A stretch of 64,000 nt of DNA, taken from Anaerolineales bacterium. Lineage in GTDB: Bacteria; Chloroflexota; Anaerolineae; Anaerolineales; E44-bin32. The notes beneath the pieces were generated by a model. That model was not told the origin of the DNA. It was given only the letters and a program-made list of their open reading frames with translations, and did no database searches. The translations under genes and the position numbers were made by a program. Positions 10,285 to 18,203 of the stretch are shown one piece after another (within the stretch, counting starts at the first letter, position 1; every line of letters begins with the position of its first letter). The stretch spans positions 46,541 to 110,540 of the forward strand of contig JAFGNH010000126.1 in NCBI GenBank assembly GCA_016927115.1. Reading direction: 5' to 3'.

Positions 10285-11241
10285 ATGAGCGAGGAAAGAG
10301 TTGTGTTCAGTGTGATAGCTCCGATCTATAACGAGATCGAGAGCATCAACGAATTCTATAATCGAATACGTTTGGTACTGGAACAACTGCAGCAGCCCTG
10401 GGAGCTCATCCTGGTGGATGATGGCAGTGTTGACGGGTCAACAGAGCGAATCCTCGCTCTGGCTGAAGAGGATGAGAGAGTGCTGCCAGTCATTTTTGCC
10501 CGAAATTTCGGACATCAGATAGCGGTAACCGCAGGATTGGATGCAAGCAGCGGGGATGCTGTTGTGATTATTGATTCGGACCTTCAGGATCCACCTGAGG
10601 TAATACCGGATCTGATCGCTCGCTGGCGTGAAGGTTATGAAGTTGTCTATGCAGTTCGATCTGAGAGGGAAGGCGAAAGCTGGTTCAAGCTTATCACCGC
10701 CGGCCTTTTCTACCGGCTGATTACAAGGATGACCGAGGTGGATATTCCACTGGATACCGGCGATTTCCGCCTGCTGGATCGGGAAGTGGTGGATGTGATG
10801 GGAACCATGAGGGAGCGTTACCGCTTCTTACGAGGCATGACTTCATGGGTCGGTTTTCGCCAGGCAGGTGTGTCGTATAAACGCGCCGCCCGTTTTGCCG
10901 GGTCTACCAAGTATCCGTTCAAAAAAATGGTCCGGCTTGCCCTGAATGCAGTGACCGGATTCAGCTTTGTACCGCTGCAGATGATTACGTACGGTGGTGT
11001 TATTGTGACCGTTATTTCGGTACTGCTGTGGCTGGTTGATCTGCTGCTTGTTCTGGGAGTACAGGGAATTCCTGAAATATTACAGCCAGGTTTGATTGGC
11101 CTGTTTTTCCTAGGAGGTGTTCAGCTAATCTCTATTGGTATTCTGGGTGAGTATATTGGCCGGTTGTATGATGAGGCTCGTGGCCGGCCGTTGTATATTG
11201 TTCGTAAAAATAAGACTCAAATAGAACATAATGAGGAGTGA
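10285..11241 (+). CDS. Family 2 glycosyltransferase, DPM1/GtrB-like, two C-terminal TM segments
   Basis: SVIAPIYNEIESINEFYNRI, LVDDGSVDGST, VVIIDSDLQDPPEVIP, GDFRLLDREVVD, GEYIGRLYDEARGRPLYIV. Confidence 0.9.
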   Translation: MSEERVVFSVIAPIYNEIESINEFYNRIRLVLEQLQQPWELILVDDGSVDGSTERILALAEEDERVLPVIFARNFGHQIAVTAGLDASSGDAVVIIDSDLQDPPEVIPDLIARWREGYEVVYAVRSEREGESWFKLITAGLFYRLITRMTEVDIPLDTGDFRLLDREVVDVMGTMRERYRFLRGMTSWVGFRQAGVSYKRAARFAGSTKYPFKKMVRLALNAVTGFSFVPLQMITYGGVIVTVISVLLWLVDLLLVLGVQGIPEILQPGLIGLFFLGGVQLISIGILGEYIGRLYDEARGRPLYIVRKNKTQIEHNEE

Positions 11242-11250
11242 GGAAGTATC

Positions 11251-12714
11251 ATGATTGATTTAACAATGCATAAGGAACAACTTGAAAGCGCGGTAAAACG
11301 TGCCAGAGAACGAAACATTATTATCCCTACCTTTGCACAGCAGAAGGATCCAAGCCTGATTCCTGCAAAAATCAAGGAAGAACTGGCTAATATCGGCTTG
11401 TGGGACATCACCCCGCGCAACCTTTTCCGTATCACCTGGAAGAATGAACCGGTCGCCAAGGGTGGCGGATTCGGCGGCGTGAACTATGTTGAGCTGCCGA
11501 AAAGCCTGACTGGTGTCGACGCCCGTATCATTGCGCTGGTGGGTAAATGGTTCCCTACCGGTGCGCATAAGGTTGGTGCAACTTTTGGTTGCCTGGTTCC
11601 CCGACTGGTTACCGGACAGTTTGACCCCATCGAGCACAAGGCTGTCTGGCCTTCGACCGGCAACTATTGCCGCGGCGGTGCTTATGACTCCACACTGCTC
11701 GCCTGTGAATCGATCGCCATTCTGCCGGAAGAGATGAGCCAGGAGCGTTTTGACTGGCTTTCCAAGGTAGCCGGTGAAGTGATCGCCACACCGGGCTGCG
11801 AGAGTAATGTGAAAGAAATCTTTGACAAAGTCTGGGAACTGCGCCGGACCCGCGGCGATAAAATCTTTGTCTTCAACCAGTTTGAAGAATTCGGCAACTA
11901 CCTGTGGCACTATGACATCACCGGGCATGCGATGGAAGAAGTCCTGGCTAAAGAGCTTGGCCCCAATGACAAGTATGCTGGTGTATGTCTCACCACTGGC
12001 TCAGCAGGCACGATTGGCTGTGGCGATTACATGAAGCAGCTGTTCCCCACCAGCAAGAATGTTGCTGGTGAGGCACTGCAGTGCCCGACCCTGCTTGAGA
12101 ACGGTTTCGGCGGCCATCGCATCGAAGGTATCGGCGATAAACATGTACCGTGGATCCACAATGTTAAAAACACCGACATGATCATGGCCATCGATGACAA
12201 CCTGGTCGTCAGCCTGGCCCGCCTGTTCAATGAACCGGAAGGGCGCAAGTACCTGGCATCACAGGGTGTGCCTGAAGAGCTGGTTGGCCAGCTCGATCTG
12301 CTCGGTTTCTCATCCATTGCCAATACCGCGATGGCTATCAAATTTGCCAAGTACTACGAACTGGGCGAGGAAGATGTCGTACTCACGGTATGGACAGACT
12401 CGATGGAGCTTTACCAGAGCCGCCTCAAGGACATGCATGAAACCTTGGGCGAATACACCGAGAAAGATGCTGCTGCTGATGATGCTCGCTGGTTGAAGGG
12501 TATCACCATGGACTATCTGCAGGAACTGACCTACACAGACCGCCGTCGCGTGCACAACCTCAAGTACTACACCTGGGTTGAGCAGCAGGGCAAGACCTAT
12601 GAGGAAATCATGGATCAGTGGTACAAAGAAGACTACTGGACCAGCTTCCAGAACCAGACAGAAGAAATGGACGCACTGATTGAAGAGTTCAATGCCAAAG
12701 TTGGCTTGCTTTAA
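11251..12714 (+). CDS. Fold-type II PLP-dependent enzyme (TrpB/cysteine-synthase-like) of unassigned reaction
   Basis: KWFPTGAHKVGATFGCLVPRL (PLP lysine), STGNYCRGGAYDSTLL, TTGSAGTIGCGDYMKQLFP. Confidence 0.75.
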   Translation: MIDLTMHKEQLESAVKRARERNIIIPTFAQQKDPSLIPAKIKEELANIGLWDITPRNLFRITWKNEPVAKGGGFGGVNYVELPKSLTGVDARIIALVGKWFPTGAHKVGATFGCLVPRLVTGQFDPIEHKAVWPSTGNYCRGGAYDSTLLACESIAILPEEMSQERFDWLSKVAGEVIATPGCESNVKEIFDKVWELRRTRGDKIFVFNQFEEFGNYLWHYDITGHAMEEVLAKELGPNDKYAGVCLTTGSAGTIGCGDYMKQLFPTSKNVAGEALQCPTLLENGFGGHRIEGIGDKHVPWIHNVKNTDMIMAIDDNLVVSLARLFNEPEGRKYLASQGVPEELVGQLDLLGFSSIANTAMAIKFAKYYELGEEDVVLTVWTDSMELYQSRLKDMHETLGEYTEKDAAADDARWLKGITMDYLQELTYTDRRRVHNLKYYTWVEQQGKTYEEIMDQWYKEDYWTSFQNQTEEMDALIEEFNAKVGLL

Positions 12715-12756
12715 GATCTGATTTGCTCTAAGATCTGATATCTGCAATATGAAATA

Positions 12757-12793
12757 ACAATCCCCCCGGTATTTTTTGGGGGGATTGTTTTTT
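12757..12793 (+). terminator. Rho-independent terminator
   Basis: 11-bp perfect stem ACAATCCCCCC/GGGGGGATTGT followed by TTTTTATT. Confidence 0.88.
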
Positions 12794-12946
12794 ATTCCGG
12801 ACAGGAGTGTGGTAGGATCGGGGAGAAGCCGGATTCGGTCCGGCAAGGGGGAAACAGCATCGTTCAGGAATCAAAAGGGGGAATGGAGACATCAGTAAGC
12901 CGTTATTTTCCTTTTTAACACACACTACAGAAAAAGGGGAGGGGGC

Positions 12947-13438
12947 ATGGAAACGATATATCCTGAAGATTTGATTCTGGTTGCGATAATTCCGTCACCG
13001 CGTGATCTGGAAATCGCCCGTGTATTGGGATGGTACCGCATACCGCTTCAATCAGCGCCGCGTACGGTGCGTGTTGATTGGATTGCATTCTACCAGCCCG
13101 GCATCTTCGGCCCTGAGCGCTGGTCCATCCGCATGTATGCCAGGGTTGAAGGGGTGGAACTGGTATCGCGGTGGGAGCTGCTGCAGGAAGAGCAGAGGCA
13201 TCCACGCGCGAATGAGCCGTACTACAAAATCCAGTTGGGGCCGATGCAGCGATTGGAAAAGCCGATTCTTGCTGTGCGCTGGCATCGATTCACATTTCTG
13301 TACACAACCGGGGAGCGTTTTTTACAGGCTCGGACAATAGAGGCACTTCGAATACGCTCCGTTGCTGAACGCAACAGCCTGCTGCGCTCATTGCGCGAGC
13401 GGGCGGCCGGTTCTGGCAGTTCTGATTGTAAGAAATAG
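12947..13438 (+). CDS. Conserved-looking hypothetical protein
   Basis: 163-aa ORF after gggaggggg at 12937-12945 and ATG; no recognised domain. Confidence 0.6.
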   Translation: METIYPEDLILVAIIPSPRDLEIARVLGWYRIPLQSAPRTVRVDWIAFYQPGIFGPERWSIRMYARVEGVELVSRWELLQEEQRHPRANEPYYKIQLGPMQRLEKPILAVRWHRFTFLYTTGERFLQARTIEALRIRSVAERNSLLRSLRERAAGSGSSDCKK

Positions 13439-13459
13439 TTGGATAGGGAACAAGTACAC

Positions 13460-13489
13460 TTGGTTGTTATGACACAATTTTGCTATTAT
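13460..13489 (+). promoter_or_regulatory. Putative sigma70-type promoter of the methyltransferase operon
   Basis: TTGGTT - 18 bp - TATTAT; predicted start ~13496, just before the structured leader. Confidence 0.45.
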
Positions 13490-13510
13490 TTGTATGACGA
13501 CTGACATGGC

Positions 13511-13581
13511 TTGCCTGAAAAGAAGGGTGCTGTATCCGGTGCAGAACACCCCAGGGAGCCCGGTCAGGCAACGATTTTTTT
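13511..13581 (+). promoter_or_regulatory. Structured leader RNA candidate ending in U7
   Basis: Closing stem TTGCCTGA (13511-13518)/TCAGGCAA (13564-13571); inner stem GGGTG (13525-13529)/CACCC (13547-13551); T7 at 13575-13581; SD and ATG follow. Confidence 0.5.
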
Positions 13582-13590
13582 CTGGAGGGT

Positions 13591-14679
13591 ATGCTGCGAA
13601 TGGATGGGAAAAATAGTCTGGTAGAGTTTATTGTTGAGGTTGGCAGAGTACCGATCATCCCACTGCTGGGATTTCCTGGGAGGCAGATAACGAACTCTTC
13701 GATTAAGCAGAATGTGTTTAATTCGGGTGTTCATTTTCTTTCCTTGCTGGAACTCGTGGATCGTTTCCAGCCGGATGCGATCTTCCCCATGATGGACCTG
13801 ACTCTGGAGGCGAATGCTCTTGGGGCCTCTGTCCGCTATCATCTGATGGCGCCCCCAAGTGTTGATGATTTTCTGATTACCTCTGAAGAGGATATGGAAA
13901 AGGTGTATCCGGTGGACATTCTGCGAGATGGGCGTATCAATGTGTTTCTGGACACCATGCGATTGATGTCCGCGCATTTCACCATCCCTGCTGCGGGTTA
14001 TGTAATAGGGCCGTACACGCTGGCATCGCAGTTAATGGGAGCGAGCCAGGCGGCGAAAGCTGTGATAAAGAAGCAGGATTTTCTGGAGAAAGTGCTGGCT
14101 TTTTCCACGCATGTGATCGGGTTGTATGCCCGGGCCCTGGTAGAAGCAGGAGCTTCCATGATCTGCGTTCTGGAACCGAGCTCGATGATGCTTTCCCCCA
14201 GGCAGTTTGAACGGTTTTCAGGACAGTACCTGTCAGAGCTGTTTACCAGCTTTGATGCCAATCCCATTCTGCATATCTGTGGGGATACGACGCATCTGAT
14301 CGAAAAGATGGTAGCGACAGGCGCTGAAGGTTTAAGTCTGGATTCAATGGTTGATTTTTCTGCCATTATCAGGCAGCTGCCTGAAGATGTAGTCCTGATT
14401 GGCAATATAAATCCGGTTGAGATCATGCTGCTCGCAAAACCGGAAGAGGTGCATGCTAGAACCCGTCAATTGATGGATCAGATGAACGGTTTTCCTAACT
14501 TTATTCTTTCGACGGGCTGTGATCTCCCTGAGGATACACCCTTTGATAACCTGGACGCGTTCATGAGTGCCGGTTCTGGGCTTCCTCTGGGTACACGCCC
14601 TCCGGCTGAAAAGGTGCTGACAGCAGAGAAGGTGGCGATAACGGACCTTTTTAAAAGCGAATGGCAAAGGAGTGATTGA
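13591..14679 (+). CDS. Uroporphyrinogen decarboxylase-fold corrinoid methyltransferase (MtaA/MtbA-like)
   Basis: Zinc-site motif H-x-C-G (LHICGDTTHLIEKM, 14272-14280) with a distal Cys (ILSTGCDLPEDTPFDNLDAFM, 14518); neighbours encode corrinoid protein and MtmB-like protein. Confidence 0.85.
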   Translation: MLRMDGKNSLVEFIVEVGRVPIIPLLGFPGRQITNSSIKQNVFNSGVHFLSLLELVDRFQPDAIFPMMDLTLEANALGASVRYHLMAPPSVDDFLITSEEDMEKVYPVDILRDGRINVFLDTMRLMSAHFTIPAAGYVIGPYTLASQLMGASQAAKAVIKKQDFLEKVLAFSTHVIGLYARALVEAGASMICVLEPSSMMLSPRQFERFSGQYLSELFTSFDANPILHICGDTTHLIEKMVATGAEGLSLDSMVDFSAIIRQLPEDVVLIGNINPVEIMLLAKPEEVHARTRQLMDQMNGFPNFILSTGCDLPEDTPFDNLDAFMSAGSGLPLGTRPPAEKVLTAEKVAITDLFKSEWQRSD

Positions 14680-14743
14680 TCCCGGGCCGCCCCTTTGTCT
14701 GCAGCAGGTTATCAGTCCTCTTGCGTCTGAGGACTGCTTTCAA

Positions 14744-15623
14744 AATGGAATCACAGTATAATTCCAGGTACAGTACTGCTGCGGCCAGGTATGCTGATAT
14801 TACAGCAGACCGTTTGGGACAAGGGCAGTTCTTTCTGGAGAGGAGCAGGGAATTGGCGAAACGCATCAGCAGGGCAAAGGAAGTTGAACTCAAGCTGCTG
14901 GATCTGATAGAAAAAGGGGAGTGGAATGATGGCCGGCTGCCTTCTGAAACGGATCTTGCCGGTCAATTTCAGGTCAGCCGTGTGACCGTTCGGGAAGCGC
15001 TGTCATCACTCGCCGGGATGGGGGTCGTACAGCGTAAACACGGTCTGGGCACCTTTATCAGCAAGGATTGGTTTGGCGGCTCGGCCGGGATTCAGGCCAG
15101 ACTGGATGAACCCTTCGAATTGGGAACCATGATCACCCAATCTGGTTTTGACATGACCATATCGGTGGTGAGTTTTAATTACGGGAAAACAACAGAGCGT
15201 AATGCCCGGTTGTTGAATATTTCAGCGGATGATGAAACCTTCACTGTGCATAAGATATTTATGGCTGACGGCATGCCGGCGATTTCTGTGCAGAACATTG
15301 TTCCATTGAACCTCTCATTGGATAAAGCCCCTCTCGAAGTCCGGGGTATGATCAATCCGGAGGAACAGATCTACCTGCAGGTGGAGAAACTGTTTGGGCG
15401 GACAACGGGGTACCTGATATCTGATATCAAGCCGATGCTGGTGACAGAGGAGTTAACGAAGTATCTTGACCGGCCGGTTGGCAGCCCGATCCTGCATCTG
15501 GAAGAAGTGGCTTACAGTACGGACGGGGAGCCATTGTGGGTGGCGCTGGAGCATCATGTACCCGGGATTATCAATTTCCGTTTGAAGCGAACATTGTTCA
15601 AGAACACCAATTATCCAGGATAA
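14744..15623 (+). CDS. GntR-family transcriptional regulator with UTRA domain
   Basis: LPSETDLAGQFQVSRVTVREALSSLAGMGVVQRKHGLGTFIS; C-terminal UTRA-like. Start uncertain (14676 in ORF track). Confidence 0.82.
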
Positions 15624-15729
15624 AGGTGCAGGGCAGCAGTACTCGTGGTAAGATGATATGACAACTTGTAATACGACTAACAACAGACAACATACGTCGT
15701 ACGTCACATCGAATCTGGATAAGCTTCAC

Positions 15730-15758
15730 TTGTTTTCACTCCTCCGGCATGCTATCGT
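15730..15758 (+). promoter_or_regulatory. Possible promoter of the corrinoid/MtmB-like pair
   Basis: TTGTTT - 17 bp - TATCGT. Confidence 0.3.
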
Positions 15759-15824
15759 ACTTTTGATATCATCTGAAGGCAGATAATTTAATTCGATTTG
15801 TGTATCGAGAAGATGGAGAGAGTA

Positions 15825-16526
15825 ATGACCGTTGACGAGTATTTTGAAAAAATAAAAGAGACAATCCTTGAATATGATGATGAGGCAGCTCCAGTTGCCG
15901 CCCAGGAAGCCCTGGACGCCGGCGTGGATCCGATGGACATTATCACCAAGGCGGTCCAGCCGGCAATGGACATTATCGGCAAGATGTACGATGAGGGTGA
16001 AGTTTTTCTCCCGGAACTTATTCTTGCCGGGGATGCGGCAACGAATATTCTCGATACTGTTGTCCCTTATATTTCCGTTGAAGATCAGGAGAAGGCTGTT
16101 ACCGGTACCGTTGTGATCGGTGTTATGTACGGCGATAACCATGATATTGGAAAGAACCTGGTGAAGGCTCTTCTGCAGGCATATGGTTTTAAGGTTATCG
16201 ACCTTGGTGTCGATGTTACCGTAAAGGAATTTATTAGTACCGCTGAAAAGGAGAAAGCCGACATCATTGCTTCCTCAACCCTGATTACTACTTCCATGCC
16301 TTACCAGCGCCAGATGATCCAGCTTCTGAAGGACAGTAACCGGCGCGATAAATTCTTTGTCATTCTTGGCGGCGGCCCGATCACTCCGAAGTGGACTGCT
16401 GAGATCGGTGCTGATGGTTATGGAAACAACGCCCAGGATGCGGTTGCTCTCTGCAGCAAGCTGATGTCGGACGGGAAGAATGCCCCACTGGATGAGCCGG
16501 TTATTATCGGTGCTGTAACCCGCTGA
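15825..16526 (+). CDS. Corrinoid (B12-binding) methyltransferase protein, MtbC/MtmC-like
   Basis: Cap helices plus cobalamin motif GDNHDIGKNLVKALLQAYGFKVIDLGVDV, then SSTLITTSMPYQRQMI and GGGPITPKWTAEIGADGYG. Confidence 0.92.
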   Translation: MTVDEYFEKIKETILEYDDEAAPVAAQEALDAGVDPMDIITKAVQPAMDIIGKMYDEGEVFLPELILAGDAATNILDTVVPYISVEDQEKAVTGTVVIGVMYGDNHDIGKNLVKALLQAYGFKVIDLGVDVTVKEFISTAEKEKADIIASSTLITTSMPYQRQMIQLLKDSNRRDKFFVILGGGPITPKWTAEIGADGYGNNAQDAVALCSKLMSDGKNAPLDEPVIIGAVTR

Positions 16527-16549
16527 TTCCAATCAAGGAGATTGATACT

Positions 16550-17938
16550 ATGCAGAACAAGCCTGATATTCTGGAAATATTAAGACGGGGCGAAACCGGC
16601 GAATACTGCACTGTCAAGGAGTGGGATGTCCGCCGCGTTCCTGGTGCGGTCCGAAAGATGCTGAAAAAGTACGATCTTGCCAATACCTGCGATGTTGAAA
16701 ACCCCGTTAACTACGATTACGACCTGGCTGACCGCTTCTTTCAGGCCGGCTTCGATCTGGCAGTAGAACTGGGTATGCTCAATGAAAGCACAGAGCGTAT
16801 TATCCGTGTTTCTGAAGAGGAACTCAGTAACGCAGTGAAGTTTGCTCCCTCAGAACTGTTTCTCGGTGAAGGCGTGGACGGTACCTGGGTTAAGACCCGC
16901 CGGCCGGCAGATCCCTATCCCTGTAAGGTGGCTGCTTCGCTGGGCATTACTGTATCTGAGGATCTTTTTCTGGATCTTGTTACAGGGATCGCTCGTGAAC
17001 GAGAGGTCGATATTCTCGAGGCCGGTTCGATTGTAACCGTGCACGGTGAAGAAGTGCTTTCAGGCACACCTTTTGAAACACTGATGGGTCACTGGCATGG
17101 CCAGCTTCATCGTGAAGCCCGCCGCCGCGCTGGCCGACCCGGTATCGGTGCAATCGGCAGTATCTCTGCAGTGACGGAATACGGTCAGTTTGGTGCTTAT
17201 GGGACCCCGGGTGGTTTTCTGCCCCGTGATCTGGCGCTGATCCTGCTTCCATCAGAGTTGAAAGTTGATTACCGCAGTCTGCAAAAGATTGTGCATACCA
17301 TCAATATGGGTGGTGTTTTGAAATGTGACTCACCTTCGATGATCGGCGGCATGTCCGGCCCGCCCGAGGGCGCTGTGATCTCCGCTGTTGCCTGGTCGCT
17401 GCTTTCCTATGCTATTCTCCAGAACACGGTCGGTGGCGGCGAAACGTACGATGTGCGCTATCTCGCGAATGTCAATCGTGAAGGACTCTGGGCACTGAGT
17501 TTGATCGATCAGGCACTCAGCCGCAACACTGATACCATCGTACACACCATCGCCAATGAAGTATCCGGCCCGATGACCGACACGCTGCTCTATGAAATTG
17601 CGGCTGGTATGTCTGTGATCGCTTCCAGCGGGGCTTCGATGACAACCGGGCCAAGGACTGCCGGCGGGAAATTACACGACTACATCACACCTCTTGAATG
17701 CCGCTTCCTTGCTGAAGTCACGCATGCCTCTTCCGGCCTGGAACCAGCGGTTGTGAACGAGATCGTCAAACAACTGCTCCCCCGCTACGAAGATAACATC
17801 AAGACCCCCAATGTGGGTGTGCCCTATCAGGAAGCCTACGATATGGAAACCCACACACCGAAGAAGGAATGGGAAGACATCTATCGCCGGGTGAAGCAGG
17901 AAATGATCGACCTCGGAATTCCGATGGATACTTTTTAA
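16550..17938 (+). CDS. Monomethylamine methyltransferase (MtmB)-like protein without an in-frame amber codon
   Basis: 462 aa, MtmB length; aligns by eye with MtmB (AGRPGI..., SIVTVHGEEVLSGTPFE, HASSGLEPAVVNEIVKQLLPRYEDN, PYQEAYDMETHTPKKEW); reading frame uninterrupted. Confidence 0.82.
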   Translation: MQNKPDILEILRRGETGEYCTVKEWDVRRVPGAVRKMLKKYDLANTCDVENPVNYDYDLADRFFQAGFDLAVELGMLNESTERIIRVSEEELSNAVKFAPSELFLGEGVDGTWVKTRRPADPYPCKVAASLGITVSEDLFLDLVTGIAREREVDILEAGSIVTVHGEEVLSGTPFETLMGHWHGQLHREARRRAGRPGIGAIGSISAVTEYGQFGAYGTPGGFLPRDLALILLPSELKVDYRSLQKIVHTINMGGVLKCDSPSMIGGMSGPPEGAVISAVAWSLLSYAILQNTVGGGETYDVRYLANVNREGLWALSLIDQALSRNTDTIVHTIANEVSGPMTDTLLYEIAAGMSVIASSGASMTTGPRTAGGKLHDYITPLECRFLAEVTHASSGLEPAVVNEIVKQLLPRYEDNIKTPNVGVPYQEAYDMETHTPKKEWEDIYRRVKQEMIDLGIPMDTF

Positions 17939-18032
17939 ACTTTGTGAGTTGGTTGAAACCGGTTTTTCTGGTATGGGATGGTTTCAGCTTAAAAATATGT
18001 GAATGGGTCGGTATCTTGTGATGGTAATGTCA

Positions 18033-18071
18033 GCCAGACTGCAGCCTTAAGGCTGCGGTACTGGCTTTCTT
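18033..18071 (+). terminator. Terminator-like hairpin after the MtmB-like gene
   Basis: GCCAG-A-CTGCAGCC-TTAA-GGCTGCGG-TA-CTGGC followed by TTTCTTTCT. Confidence 0.55.
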
Positions 18072-18145
18072 TCTGCCTGAAGCACCCGGCTGTTTGTTTA
18101 ATCAGATCTGCTGGTTTGATATAATTCCGTTATTCCACACAGCAT

Positions 18146-18176
18146 CAGTCTGCCGGCAGCGCAGTCTGCCGGCAGC
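18146..18176. repeat. Tandem 15-bp direct repeat with palindromic core
   Basis: CAGTCTGCCGGCAGC-G-CAGTCTGCCGGCAGC; each copy holds the perfect palindrome CTGCCGGCAG. Confidence 0.8.
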
Positions 18177-18203
18177 CAGAAAGCATCAATTGAGGTGAAT
18201 CAA

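Noticed and set aside
12708-12739. Near-perfect 15-bp duplication (GCTTTAAGATCTGAT / GCTCTAAGATCTGAT) around a stop codon
   Set aside because: Small local duplication with no evident function
16550-17938. Pyrrolysine-encoding amber codon in the MtmB-like gene
   Set aside because: The ORF is continuous with no in-frame TAG
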